From contig NZ_JAHHZQ010000004.1 in the NCBI RefSeq assembly GCF_022606355.1, positions 248,001 to 312,000 of the forward strand: a stretch of DNA of 64,000 bases, written 5' to 3'. The notes beneath the pieces are model-generated. The model had not been told where the DNA came from and searched no databases. It saw nothing but the letters and a program-made list of their open reading frames with translations. Made by a program: the position numbers and the translations under genes. How positions within the stretch are numbered: position 1 is the stretch's first letter; the number at the start of each line of letters is the position of its first letter. The DNA is from Leifsonia shinshuensis (lineage in GTDB: Bacteria; Actinomycetota; Actinomycetes; Actinomycetales; Microbacteriaceae). Shown here piece after piece: positions 1 through 11,728 of the stretch.

Positions 1-546
1 GCCCCTGGTGGGGCTCCACATCGTGACCTTCACGCTGGTGCCGAACTGGCCCTTCGTGACGGTGAGCGTCGAGGTCAGCGTCTTGGAAGTGGTCTTCACC
101 AGAGTCGGCACGGCGAGCCCGGGCGCGGTCGTGAGGGTCACGGGCGCGGCGAGGAACTTGCTGATCAGAATGCCCTGGCCGTCGATCCGGACGCCCTTGG
201 CATTGAAGATCTCGACGTACAGCTGGTTCTCGTGACCGGCTCCGACGAAGTCTGCCTTCTGCACGGCGAACGTGACGGTTCCGGCGATGGCGGTCGAGCC
301 CACGACGCCGATGTCCTTGAGCCGGACAGCGGCCGCGTCGGTCACGTACGCGCGAACGGTACCGCCGGTGACGGCGGAGATGGTCGCGTCGATCTGGTAG
401 AGGTTCGGCGCGTAGGCCACTTCGTGCGTGACGATCGTGCTGAGCGTGCGGGTCGGTGTGGTCGCGGTCGCGGCGGTGGCCGGTGCAAGGACGAGTGCCG
501 CGGCGACGGCGAGACCCGTGAGTGCCCTGAGGGGGGTAGTACGCAA
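1..546 (-). CDS. Secreted protein of unknown function, 3' end outside the window
   Basis: The frame stays open from a TTG start to the window edge (182 codons), so the gene continues to the left. The TTG is preceded by GGAG five bases upstream, and no ATG or GTG gives a better start. The first residues (RTTPLRALTGLAVAAALVLA) form a typical signal peptide: basic start, hydrophobic core, and a likely cut near ATA-ATTPTR around residue 27. The rest is Thr/Val/Ala-rich and beta-strand-like, with repeated short polar strands and no cysteine cluster or enzyme motif that I recognise. It is probably an exported, possibly wall-associated protein with immunoglobulin-like folding, but that is inference. 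Function unknown. Confidence 0.6.
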   Translation of the reverse strand, partial: MRTTPLRALTGLAVAAALVLAPATAATATTPTRTLSTIVTHEVAYAPNLYQIDATISAVTGGTVRAYVTDAAAVRLKDIGVVGSTAIAGTVTFAVQKADFVGAGHENQLYVEIFNAKGVRIDGQGILISKFLAAPVTLTTAPGLAVPTLVKTTSKTLTSTLTVTKGQFGTSVKVTMWSPTRG

Positions 547-632
547 TTGTTCTCCAATGATGGTGTTGCCCGCCGACCGGCAGTCGGCGCCCCTGAAGTC
601 TAGCCCTATGAAATGTTATGTTCGACGCCTCG

Positions 633-2429
633 TCAGCGCCCTGCCGCATACCCCTGCATCCCTCGGGGGTTCGCCGCGCCGTACACGGTGCCGCTCCGGG
701 GGTCGCGGCCCACCGCGGAGAGCCGGCCGAGCGCCCAGTCGCCGGCGCGGGTCACCACGTGGCCGCGCGCCTCCAGCCCCGCGATCACCTCGTCGCCGAG
801 CCGTGACTCCACGACGGCTCCTGCCGGCACCCACGTGCGCGGCCAGAACGACTCCGTCAGCGACGTGGTGTGGAGCGCCGGTGCGTCGATGGCCTGCTGC
901 GGCGTGTACCCGCCCACGATGGTCCGGAGCAGGTAGAGCAACTGCCACTGATCCTGCTGGTCGCCGCCCGGCGAGCCGAGAGCGACGACGGGGACGCCGT
1001 CGCGAAGCACCAGAGTCGGGGTGAGCGTCGTGCGCGGCCGGTGACCCGGCCTGAGCGTCGACGCGGAGCCCTCCTCCAGCCAGGTCATCTGCAGTCGGGT
1101 GCCGAGGCAGAACCCGAGCGCGGGGATGGTCGGCGACGACTGCAGCCAGCCGCCGGAGGGCGTCGCCGAGACGATGTTGCCCCACCGGTCGACGACGTCG
1201 AGGTGACAGGTATCGCCGCGCGTCTCGCCGCTGCTGGAGACGGTCGGCTCGCCGGTGCCGGCGATCGGGGCGGACGCAGGAGGTTCGTAGGCGGTCCGCA
1301 GCGGCGGCACGAACGGAGCGACGCCCGGCACGACGCCCGGCCGGAACTCGGCCGAGGCGCGATCGCCGATCAGGGCGCGGCGCTCGGCGAGGTAATCGGG
1401 GGAGAGCAGCTCCGCGACCGGCACCGCCGCGTCGCCGAAGTAGGCGTCGCGGTCGGCGTAGGCGAGCTTCTGCGCCTCCAGGATCGTGTGGGCGCCCAGT
1501 TCCGTCGACGGGTCGAGGCGCTCCTCCTCGAAGCCGTCGAGGATGGCGAGGGTCTCCAGGAGTGTAGGACCCTGGCCCCACGGCCCGGTCTTCGCGATCG
1601 TGCTGCCGCGGAACTCCAGCATCGTGGCCGGCTCGTAGGTCGCGCGGAAGGCCGCGAAATCGGCTTACGCGATCACCCCGGCGTGGTCGGTTCCGGGGGA
1701 GTGCCGGTGCGGGATCGCCGCGAACGCGGCCGCCTCCCGTGCGACGAGCCCGGTCGCCCACTCGCTTCTGGCTGCCTCCACGCGCCCCTCTCGGCTCGCA
1801 GCGCCGTCGCCGGCGGCGATCAGCCCGCGCAGCACGCGAGCGTACGCCGGGTTCGCGATCAGCTCGCCCGGCTCCGGGACGCGCCCGCCCGGCATCCACT
1901 GCTCGGCCGACGACGGCCAGTGCTCGGTGAACAGGCCGGCGACCGTGCGGATCGTCGCGCACACGCGCTCCAGCACGGGATGGCCGTCCTCCGCGTACCC
2001 GATGGCGAACGCGAGCACGTCGGCCAGCTCCCAGGTGCCGTGGTCCTTCAGCAGCAGCAGCCACGCGTCCACCGCTCCGGGGACGGCGGCCGCGAGCGCC
2101 CCGGCGCCCGGAACCAGCTCGAGTCCCTCGGCGAGGTAGTGCTCGCGGGTCGCCGCGTCCGGTGCGGGGCCCTGCCCCGCGAGCACGACGGGCGTCGGGT
2201 CGTCCGACGTGGCGAACAGCGCCACCAGGTCGCCGCCCGGGCCGTTCAGGTGCGGCTCGACCACGTGCAGCACGAAGGCCGCGGCGACGGCGGCGTCGAA
2301 CGCGTTGCCACCGCGCTCCAGCACGGCCTGCGCGCTGGCCGTCGCGAGCCAGTGGGTGGAGGCGGACATCCCGAACGTCCCGGTGAGGGTCGGGCGGGTG
2401 GTCGTGGCGGGAGGGGGCGTGAACGTCAT
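633..2429 (-). pseudogene. ggt: Gamma-glutamyltransferase, interrupted by an in-frame TAA
   Basis: Two adjacent open frames in the same reading frame together make a full GGT-like protein. The N-terminal part (2429 to 1668) carries the MSASTHWLATASAQAVLERGG start and the NGPGGD region of the large subunit. The C-terminal part carries DTCHLDVVD, whose Thr (codon 1209-1211) is the expected autoprocessing nucleophile, and the SPGGDQQ oxyanion-type Gly pair. They are separated only by a TAA at plus positions 1665-1667, flanked by readable family sequence (VIA-stop-ADFAAFRATYEP). The frame does not change, so this is a nonsense change, not a frameshift. An intact gene would give about 597 residues with no obvious signal peptide. 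The enzyme family transfers or hydrolyses gamma-glutamyl groups of glutathione. A sequencing error is the main alternative. Confidence 0.85.
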
Positions 2430-2513
2430 GCGGCCAGTCTGCACCGCCGGTCCGCACCCGCGCTCCGCGCTCGCACTCGGCACCCGCGGTCTGCGCCGCC
2501 GGTCCGCACGGCC

Positions 2514-2519
2514 TAAGGT
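2514..2519 (+). promoter_or_regulatory. -10 hexamer TAAGGT, leaderless DUF1275 gene
   Basis: TAAGGT ends 8 bases before the GTG at 2528, so the transcript would begin at or just before the start codon. Same arrangement as at several other genes here. Confidence 0.45.
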
Positions 2520-2527
2520 TGTGGAGC

Positions 2528-3241
2528 GTGTCCGTCTCTCATCGCCTGGGCGGTGTCGATGCCGATCGGCTGCACCTCGCCCTCATGCTCGCCCTCACGT
2601 TCTCCACCGGAGTCGTCGACGCTGTCGGCTATCTCGGCCTCGACCGCGTCTTCACCGGGAACATGACAGGGAACGTCGTGCTGCTCGGCATGGCGCTCAC
2701 CGGCACGACGAACCTCCCGATCCTGCGGCCCCTGCTCGCCCTCGGGTTCTTCTTCGCCGGGGCCGTCGCCGGCTCTCGGCTGGTACGCCGCCAGGACGGC
2801 TGGTCGGGGCGGGTGACGGTGACCCTGTGGATCATCGCAGCGCTCCTGACCGCGATCGCCGCGCTGCTCGCCTTCGCACTGCACCTCGATCCGGAGACGG
2901 TCGGCACGATCGCGACGTCGGCGCTGGGCTTCGCGATGGGGATGCAGGCGGCGCTCGCCCGCCGGGTGAAGGTCGCCGAGGTGACCACCGTCGTGGTGAC
3001 CTCCACGCTGACCGGTCTCGCGGCCGACAGCAGGCTCGCGGGCGGCACCGGGGCGCTGTGGCTGCGGCGGGCGCTGGCGGTCGTGCTGATCTCGGCGGGC
3101 GCGGCCGCGGGTGCGCTCGCGCTGCTGGTGAACGTCGCGCTCGGCGTGCTGGTGTCGGCGGCGGTGACCATCGTGGTCGCGTCGCTCGGCCACACCGGCC
3201 ACCGCGCCCGTTCGGCCGTTCAGGAGCCGGCGGCGGATTAG
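2528..3241 (+). CDS. DUF1275 (YoaK-type) membrane protein
   Basis: A 237-residue integral membrane protein with about six hydrophobic segments. The N-terminal segment has the family signature: TFSTGVVDAVGYLGLDRVFTGNMTGNVVLLG (split here as TFSTGVVDAVGYLGL, then FTGNMTGNVVLLG, residues about 18-48). A second family stretch (GFAMGMQAALARRVKVAEVTT) follows near residue 140, and CVDA-type Thr/Ser residues line the helices. DUF1275 proteins are inner-membrane proteins of unknown transport role. I chose GTG 2528; a TTG nine bases upstream is possible. The stop overlaps by 4 bp the end of the convergent gene at 3238. Confidence 0.85.
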   Translation: MSVSHRLGGVDADRLHLALMLALTFSTGVVDAVGYLGLDRVFTGNMTGNVVLLGMALTGTTNLPILRPLLALGFFFAGAVAGSRLVRRQDGWSGRVTVTLWIIAALLTAIAALLAFALHLDPETVGTIATSALGFAMGMQAALARRVKVAEVTTVVVTSTLTGLAADSRLAGGTGALWLRRALAVVLISAGAAAGALALLVNVALGVLVSAAVTIVVASLGHTGHRARSAVQEPAAD

Positions 3242-3570
3242 TCGAGCAGGCGCCGCAGCGTCGCCGGCGCACGGTTGCGCCACGCGTCGGTGACCAGTTC
3301 GCGCAGCAGGCCGGGATCGATGTCGGCGAAGTCCACCCGCGCGGCCATCAGCCGGCCGGCGAACCAGCGCTCGGAGCAGTGCTCCGGCCAGGCGGCCGTC
3401 GCCTCCCGGATGCCGGCTTCGCCGAGCATCAGGTTGACGGTCGACGACTCCGCGTCGAGGAGCGTGGCGAACCGGCTGCCACGCACCCGGAACGCCGGAA
3501 GCCCGCCGTGGTCGTACTCCTCGACCTCGGGGAGGCCGAGGGCGACGGCACGGACCGCGGCGGCGTCCAT
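3238..3570 (-). CDS. MmcQ/YjbR-family protein
   Basis: 110 residues, with the pattern of the MmcQ/YjbR fold (a DNA-binding-like alpha/beta fold of unresolved role): LGLPEVEEYDHGGLPAFRVRG at the N terminus, a central FATLLD strand, the AWPEHCSERWFAGR region, and a C-terminal helix ending in RNRAPATLRRLLD. Length is typical of the family. It is followed by DUF1844 upstream on the same strand (4 bp apart), so the two are probably co-transcribed leftward. The exact biochemical role is unknown. Confidence 0.8.
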   Translation of the reverse strand: MDAAAVRAVALGLPEVEEYDHGGLPAFRVRGSRFATLLDAESSTVNLMLGEAGIREATAAWPEHCSERWFAGRLMAARVDFADIDPGLLRELVTDAWRNRAPATLRRLLD

Positions 3571-3574
3571 CGGC

Positions 3575-3949
3575 TCAGCTCACCGGACCGGTGTACTTCT
3601 CGCCGGGTCCCTTGCCGATCTCGTCGGGGAACGGCGACGCCTCCCGGAAGGCCAGCTGCAGGGAGCGGAGTCCGTCGCGCAGGCTGCGCGCGTGCTGGTC
3701 GCCGAGGTGCTGCGCGCTGGCCGTGACCAGGCCGGCGAGGGCGTCGATGAGCTTGCGGGCCTCGTCGAGGTCGGTCTGGTGCTGCGGGTCGTCGGCGAGG
3801 CCCACCTTGACGGCGGCCGCGCTCATCAGGTGCACTGCGGTGGTGGTGATGACCTCCACCGCGGGCACCTCGGCGATGTCGCGCGTGACCTCGGCGATCG
3901 CCTCCTCGTCGTACGAGAAGCTGTCGGGGGTGGGGGATGTATCGCTCAC
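3575..3949 (-). CDS. DUF1844 domain protein
   Basis: 124 residues. The core, [20 protein letters not shown] followed by a helical [20 protein letters not shown] segment, matches DUF1844, a small alpha-helical family that in Actinobacteria usually sits divergently next to infC, exactly as here. There is no signal peptide or membrane anchor. The N terminus ([10 protein letters not shown]) is disordered and acidic. It is divergent from infC, with only 14 bp between its start and the candidate infC -10. Role unknown, although the strict neighbourhood suggests a link to translation. Confidence 0.85.
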   Translation of the reverse strand: MSDTSPTPDSFSYDEEAIAEVTRDIAEVPAVEVITTTAVHLMSAAAVKVGLADDPQHQTDLDEARKLIDALAGLVTASAQHLGDQHARSLRDGLRSLQLAFREASPFPDEIGKGPGEKYTGPVS

Positions 3950-3962
3950 TGCATTCCTCTGT

Positions 3963-4233
3963 TAGAATCGTTCGGGCTCCGAGGCATCTGCCTCGGGACG
4001 AAAGTGGAGATTCCTCCCACCCGCGCTTGACCGCTTTACAGGTTACCGGGTCGTTGCACTCCGCCGACGTGCGTCAGCACGGCGGTAGCCAGGGTGCTGC
4101 ACCAGCCCTGCGAGCCGAAATCCTTCGGGAAATCGGGGCGCGGGGCTGCGCTGGTGCGTGGAATCCACACTTTCTCCGAACCGTCCCACGACGGCCCGAG
4201 CACACGAAGCATCGCTCATCAGAGGAGACTGAC
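3963..4233 (+). promoter_or_regulatory. infC leader with candidate -10 and hairpins
   Basis: TAGAAT at 3963-3968 is a good -10; the -35 is poor. This would give a leader of about 260 bases before infC. It contains a perfect inverted repeat CCGAGGCA-TC-TGCCTCGG (3979-3996), then an imperfect GTGG...CCAC stem (4004-4019). No coding frame of its own is convincing. Long, structured leaders upstream of infC are used for autoregulation in other bacteria. Whether that applies here is inference. Confidence 0.45.
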
Positions 4234-4889
<656 letters not shown>

Positions 4890-4890
<1 letters not shown>

Positions 4891-5084
4891 TGCCCAAGCA
4901 GAAGTCCCACTCCGGCGCCAAGAAGCGCTTCAAGATCACCGGCACCGGCAAGGTCATGAAGCAGCAGGCCGGCATGCGCCACAACCTGGAGCTCAAGTCC
5001 AGCCGTCGCACCCGTCGACTGAACCAGGACCAGGTCGTCCCCGAGGTGGACGCCAAGGTCATCCGCCGGATGATCGGCAAGTAG
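4890..5084 (+). CDS. rpmI: 50S ribosomal protein L35
   Basis: 64 residues, beginning [20 protein letters not shown], the standard L35 sequence, and strongly basic. L35 is a late-assembled large-subunit protein. Its ATG shares one base with the infC stop (TAATG), so translation is probably coupled. It is the middle gene of the conserved infC-rpmI-rplT operon. Confidence 0.98.
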
Positions 5085-5121
5085 AGCTCCTCCCCGACAC
5101 GCACGTAAGGAATAACGACTA

Positions 5122-5514
5122 ATGGCAAGAGTGAAGAGGGCTGTCAACGCCCACAAGAAGCGTCGGGTCATCCTCGAGCGCGCCGAGGGCTACCGCGGTC
5201 AGCGGTCGCGCCTCTACCGCAAGGCGAAGGAGCAGGTCACCCACTCGCTCGTCTACGCGTACCGCGACCGCCGCCAGAAGAAGGGCGACTTCCGTCGCCT
5301 CTGGATCCAGCGGATCAACGCTGCGAGCCGCGCCAACGGCCTCACCTACAACCGCCTCATCCAGGGCCTGGGCCTGGCGGGCGTCGAGGTCGACCGTCGC
5401 ATCCTCGCCGAGCTGGCCGTGAACGAGCCCGCGACCTTCGCGGCCCTCGTCGAGACGGCGAAGAAGGCCCTCCCGGCCGACACCTCGGCTCCGAAGGCCG
5501 ACGCCGCCGCGTAA
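5122..5514 (+). CDS. rplT: 50S ribosomal protein L20
   Basis: 130 residues. The N-terminal half is the basic extended arm that threads 23S rRNA ([36 protein letters not shown]), and the C-terminal half is the globular domain ([20 protein letters not shown]). It is essential early in 50S assembly. The short tail ([10 protein letters not shown]) is an actinobacterial-style Ala-rich extension. AAGGA lies upstream of the ATG. It is the last gene of the operon, with a strong hairpin 15 bp after the stop. Confidence 0.98.
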   Translation: MARVKRAVNAHKKRRVILERAEGYRGQRSRLYRKAKEQVTHSLVYAYRDRRQKKGDFRRLWIQRINAASRANGLTYNRLIQGLGLAGVEVDRRILAELAVNEPATFAALVETAKKALPADTSAPKADAAA

Positions 5515-5528
5515 GCTGCGCACCATCC

Positions 5529-5565
5529 GGACGGCCCGGTCGACCTCGCGTCGACCGGGCCGTCC
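5529..5565 (+). terminator. Terminator of infC-rpmI-rplT
   Basis: Perfect 16-bp stem GGACGGCCCGGTCGAC / GTCGACCGGGCCGTCC with a 5-base loop (5545-5549). Only a weak T-rich stretch (GTCGTTCTC) follows, as is usual in high-GC Actinobacteria. Confidence 0.85.
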
Positions 5566-5721
5566 GTCGTTCTCGGCAGGGCCCCGGCCTCCGTTCGTCC
5601 GGAGAACCATCCCTGTGCCGCCACCGATCTCCGGAGTTACGGACATCCGCGCGGCGTGTCGGGCCGAACCTCCGGAATTGCCGACGGCGTCGCAGGTGCG
5701 GCTGCTCCGCGGGCGCGCCGA

Positions 5722-5727
5722 TATGCT
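5722..5727 (+). promoter_or_regulatory. -10 hexamer TATGCT, leaderless rRNA methyltransferase gene
   Basis: TATGCT ends exactly 6 bases before the ATG at 5734, and no Shine-Dalgarno precedes that ATG. This supports both the start choice and a leaderless transcript. Confidence 0.5.
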
Positions 5728-5733
5728 GAGCGC

Positions 5734-6537
5734 ATGCTTGACAACCCGCGCTCCCCGCGCGTCCGCGCCGTTGCGAAGCTGGCGAAGCGTCCCGCCAGGG
5801 CCGAGACCGGGCTCTTCCTGCTGGAGGGGCCGCAGGCGGTCTCCGAAGCGCTGACCTTCCGTCCAGAGCTCGTGGTCGAGCTGTATGCCACGCCGTCGGC
5901 CCTGGAGCGCTACCAGGACATCGCGCAGACGGCGGTGGAGGCCGGCGTCGACGTCGAATTCGTCACCGAGCACGTGCTCGACACCATGGCCGACACCGTC
6001 ACGCCGCAGGGCTTCGTCGCCGTGTGCCGGCAGTTCCCGACATCGATCCGCGACATCTTCGCCGACGAGCCGCGGCTGGTCGCGGTGCTGGAGGAGGTCC
6101 GCGACCCGGGCAACGCCGGCACGATCATCCGTGCCGCCGACTCCGCGGGTGCGGACGCGGTGGTGCTCACCGGGCGCACGGTCGACCTCTACAACCCCAA
6201 GGTCGTGCGCTCGACCACGGGGTCGCTGTTCCACGTGCCGGTGGCCGTCGGCGCCGATCTCGCCGACGTCGTCGGCCGCGCGCACTCGGCGGGCCTGCAG
6301 GTGCTGGCCGCCGATATCAAGGGGGAGGACCTCCTCGCCGCGCGCCAGGAGGGGCAGCTCGCGCGGCCGACCGCGTGGGTGTTCGGCAATGAAGCCCACG
6401 GGCTGGACGACGAGCTGCTCGGTCTGGTCGACCGTGTGGTGACCGTTCCGATCTACGGTCGCGCCGAGTCGATGAACCTGGCGACCGCGGCGTCGGTGTG
6501 CCTGTACGAGTCGGCGTTCGCCCAGCGCTCCGTGTAG
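5734..6537 (+). CDS. TrmH/SpoU-family RNA 2'-O-methyltransferase
   Basis: 267 residues. The N-terminal substrate-binding domain (residues about 10-95) precedes the SPOUT knot domain. The knot shows the three SpoU motifs: NAGTIIRAADSAGADAVVL (motif 1, about residue 127), FGNEAHGL (motif 2) and VPIYGRAESMNLATAASVCL (motif 3). These bind S-adenosylmethionine in the knot and methylate ribose 2'-OH in rRNA or tRNA. The exact target cannot be read from sequence; an RlmB-like 23S rRNA role is plausible. It sits between rplT and pheS as a free-standing gene with its own promoter. Confidence 0.9.
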   Translation: MLDNPRSPRVRAVAKLAKRPARAETGLFLLEGPQAVSEALTFRPELVVELYATPSALERYQDIAQTAVEAGVDVEFVTEHVLDTMADTVTPQGFVAVCRQFPTSIRDIFADEPRLVAVLEEVRDPGNAGTIIRAADSAGADAVVLTGRTVDLYNPKVVRSTTGSLFHVPVAVGADLADVVGRAHSAGLQVLAADIKGEDLLAARQEGQLARPTAWVFGNEAHGLDDELLGLVDRVVTVPIYGRAESMNLATAASVCLYESAFAQRSV

Positions 6538-6548
6538 GTCTATAAGTC

Positions 6549-6578
6549 TTGCGTTATATAACGCTGGCTTGATAGATT
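6549..6578 (+). promoter_or_regulatory. arsR-type promoter with palindromic operator
   Basis: -35 TTGCGT (6549-6554), 18-bp spacer, -10 TAGATT (6573-6578), then 6 bases to the ATG. A perfect 14-bp palindrome GCGTTATATAACGC (6551-6564) overlaps the -35 and spacer. That is where an ArsR-family repressor would block RNA polymerase, so self-regulation is likely. Confidence 0.65.
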
Positions 6579-6584
6579 GTCCGC

Positions 6585-7012
6585 ATGGACGGTCTGGAGG
6601 CGGTGGGCGACCCGGTTCGGCGGCGCTTCGTGGAGCTGCTCGCGCACGGTGAGCACACGGCGGGTGAGCTCGCCGAGCACGCCGCCGACGAGTTCGGCAT
6701 CAGCCAGCCCGCCACCTCCCGGCACCTGCGGGTGCTGCGCGAGGCGGGCGTGGTCGCCTCCCGTGTCGACGGGCAGCGGCGGGTCTACGCCCTCGATCCG
6801 GACGGCCTCCGGCAGGCCGCGGCCTGGTTCGACGGGCTCTCGGTCTTCTGCGCGGTGGAGCTCAGTGCAGCGCGGAGCGATGCCGCGACCCCAGCGCCGA
6901 GGGAGCCTGCGACCGAGGTTCTTCAGCAGCGCCTCGACGCCCTCGGCACCGAGCTCGCCCGCGGACGCTCGGCACAGCGCCGCGCCACGGTGCACACCAC
7001 CCGGGAGGCGTC

Positions 7013-7016
<4 letters not shown>
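6585..7016 (+). CDS. ArsR-family transcriptional regulator
   Basis: 143 residues. The winged helix (residues about 1-85) carries GDPVRRRFVELLAHGEHTAG, then ISQPATSRHLRVLREAGVVA as recognition helix, then the wing (DGQRRVYAL). No metal-binding cysteine motif is present, so it is not a metal sensor of the ArsR/SmtB type. It belongs to the subgroup paired with SRPBCC proteins. The stop overlaps the ATG of the SRPBCC gene (ATGA), so the two are translated together. It probably represses its own operon through the palindrome in its promoter. Effector unknown. Confidence 0.9.
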
Positions 7017-9172
<2,156 letters not shown>

Positions 9173-9173
<1 letters not shown>

Positions 9174-11716
9174 TGCGCGTCCCCCTGAGTTGGCTCGGCG
9201 AGTACGTCGACCTCGAGCCGGGAACCACGGCCGAGGAGGTCCACGCCGCCCTCGTGTCCGTCGGACTGGAAGAGGAGGACGTCCACACCTTCGAGATCAG
9301 CGGCCCGGTGGTCGTCGGTCAGGTGCTGGAGTTCGTGGAGGAGCCGCAGAGCAACGGCAAGACCATCCGCTGGTGCCAGGTGCGCGTCGCGCCCGACGGG
9401 CAGCAGGCGGCCGACGGCGGGGACGCCGTGCACGGCATCGTCTGCGGCGCCCGCAACTTCTTCGTCGGTGACAAGGTCGTGGTCACCCTGCCCGGCTCCG
9501 TCCTCCCCGGGCCGTTCCCCATCGCCGCGCGCAAGACTTACGGCCACGTGTCCAACGGCATGATCGCCTCCGCGCGCGAGCTCGGGCTCGGCGACGACCA
9601 CGAGGGCATCCTGCGGCTGTCGACGCTCGGCCTCGACCCGGAGGTCGGCGCCGACGCGATCTCGCTGCTCGGTCTCGACGACACCGCGGTGGAGGTCAAC
9701 GTCACCCCTGACCGCGGCTACGCGTTCTCGATCCGCGGCATCGCCCGCGAGTACTCGCACGCGACCGGAGCGGCGTTCCGCGACCCTGCGGAGGCCGTCC
9801 ACGTGCACTCTGCCGGTGCGCACGCGCACGGCTTCAGCGTGACCATCGACGACCGTGCGCCGATCCGCGACCGCGTCGGGGCGACCGTGTTCGTGACCCG
9901 CGTGGTCCGCGACGTCGACGGTTCGCGACCGACCCCACCGTGGATGGTCGCGCGCCTCAAGCTCGCCGGCATCCGCTCGATCTCGCTGATCGTCGATATC
10001 ACCAACTACGTGATGCTCGAACTCGGGCAGCCGATCCACGGCTACGACCTCGACAAGCTCGCCGGCGGCATCGTCGTGCGACGGGCCCACGCGGGCGAGA
10101 CGCTGGTGACGCTCGACGACCAGACGCGCGTGCTCGACGTGGAGGACCTCCTCATCACCGACGAGTCCGGCGCGATCGGTCTCGCCGGTGTGATGGGCGG
10201 GGCGTCCACCGAGATCGGCGAAGGCACCAGCAACGTGCTCGTGGAGGCCGCCAACTTCGACCCCGTGTCGATCGCGCGCACCGCGCGCCGGCACAAGCTG
10301 CCGAGCGAGGCCTCCAAGCGCTTCGAGCGCGGGGTCGACCCGCGGGTCGCCGTCGCTGCTGCGGCGCGTGTCGTGCAGCTGCTCGAGCAGCTGGCGGGCG
10401 GTCACGCCGACGAGCTCGGCTCGTTGCTCGACACGGCGGAGGACGCGGAGCCGATCCGGCTGCCGAACGACTACATCCCGAACCTGATCGGGGTCGCGTT
10501 CACCGACGACGAGGTGCGCGGCGCGCTCGCCGAGATCGGCGGAGCGGTGACCGGCGACGGCGACGCGCTGCTCGTCGTGCCGCCGAGCTGGCGGCCCGAC
10601 CTGCGTGACAAGTCCGACCTGGCGGAGGAGGTCGCCCGCATCGTCGGGTTCGACCGCATTCCGTCGGTGCTGCCCGTCGCGCCTCCCGGGCGCGGCCTCT
10701 CGCGCGGCCAGAAGCTGCGTCGCGCCGTGGCGCAGATGCTGGCCGACAACGGCGCGACCGAGGTGCTCGCGTTCCCCTTCGTCTCCGAGGCGCAGAACGA
10801 TCTGTTCGGCTCGCCCGAGAGCGGCACGGTCCCCGCAGTGCGGCTGGCGAATCCGCTCGATGCGACCGCGCCGTACCTGCGCGCTTCGCTCCTGCCCGGT
10901 CTTCTCGACGTCGCCAAGCGCAACCTCGCGCGGGGCCTCGTCGACCTGCGTGTGTACGAGCTCGGCACGGTCTTCCTGCCGTCCGGTGTCCAGCTCGGGA
11001 GTGCGGACCTGCCCCCGGGCGCAGCCCTCCCCGGCGACGACGTGCTCGCGGCTCTCAACGCCGGGATCCCGGCGCAGCCCCGGCACCTCGCCGGCCTGAT
11101 CGTCGGCAACCCGGTGGAGAAGCAGCCGGGCCAGGCGCCGGTGGCGGCGGGCATCGCGGATGCCCTGACCGCCGTGCAGCAGACCGCTGCCGCCGTCGGC
11201 GTGGCGATCGAGCCCGTGCAGAGCCGGCACAAAGCGCTGCACCCAGGGCGCACGGCGCAGCTGGTCGCGCACGCTGCGGACGGATCGCGGGTCGTCGTCG
11301 GCTACGCGGGCGAACTGCTGCCCGCGATCGCCGACGAGCTCGACCTTCCGCGCGTCGTCGCGGTCTACGAGCTCGACCTCGATGCGTTGGTCGCTGTCGC
11401 ACCCGCCGACATCATCGCCGGCACGATCGCCGGCTTCCCGGCGGCGACTCAGGACCTCTCCCTCGTCGTCCGCGAGGAGGTGTCGGCCGGTCAGGTGCTT
11501 GCCGCCGTTCGCGAGGGGGCGGGCGACCTGCTCGAGGACATCCGGCTGGTCGACGACTACCGAGGCGCCGGCCTCCCGGTCGCGCACAAGAGCCTGACCT
11601 TCGCGCTGCGCTTCCGCGCCGACGACCGCACGCTCACGGCCGCGGAGGCCAGCGACGCGAAGCTGGCCGGCGCCGCCCGCGCCGAGCAGCTCTACGGCGC
11701 CCGCATCCGCGACTAG
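9173..11716 (+). CDS. pheT: Phenylalanine--tRNA ligase beta subunit
   Basis: 847 residues. Order of domains: start MRVPLSWLGEYVDLEPGTT, tRNA-binding OB fold (about 40-155, GIVCGARNFFVGDKVVV), B3/4 editing domain (about 215-385), B5 domain (about 415-490), class II-like core, and the C-terminal ferredoxin-like anticodon-binding domain (about 750-847, FPAATQDLSLVV). It edits Tyr-tRNA-Phe and recognises the tRNA. Full length. No hairpin terminator is obvious; the palindrome array begins 12 bp after its stop. Confidence 0.97.
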
Positions 11717-11728
11717 CACTCGCCGCCG

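Noticed and set aside
633-2429. Frameshift or two separate genes for GGT
   Set aside because: Both halves are in the same frame, only a TAA separates them, and the break is not at the autoprocessing site.
3937-4233. N-terminal extension of infC by 99 codons
   Set aside because: It would read through the -10 and leader hairpins; the family start and ribosome-binding site are at 4234.
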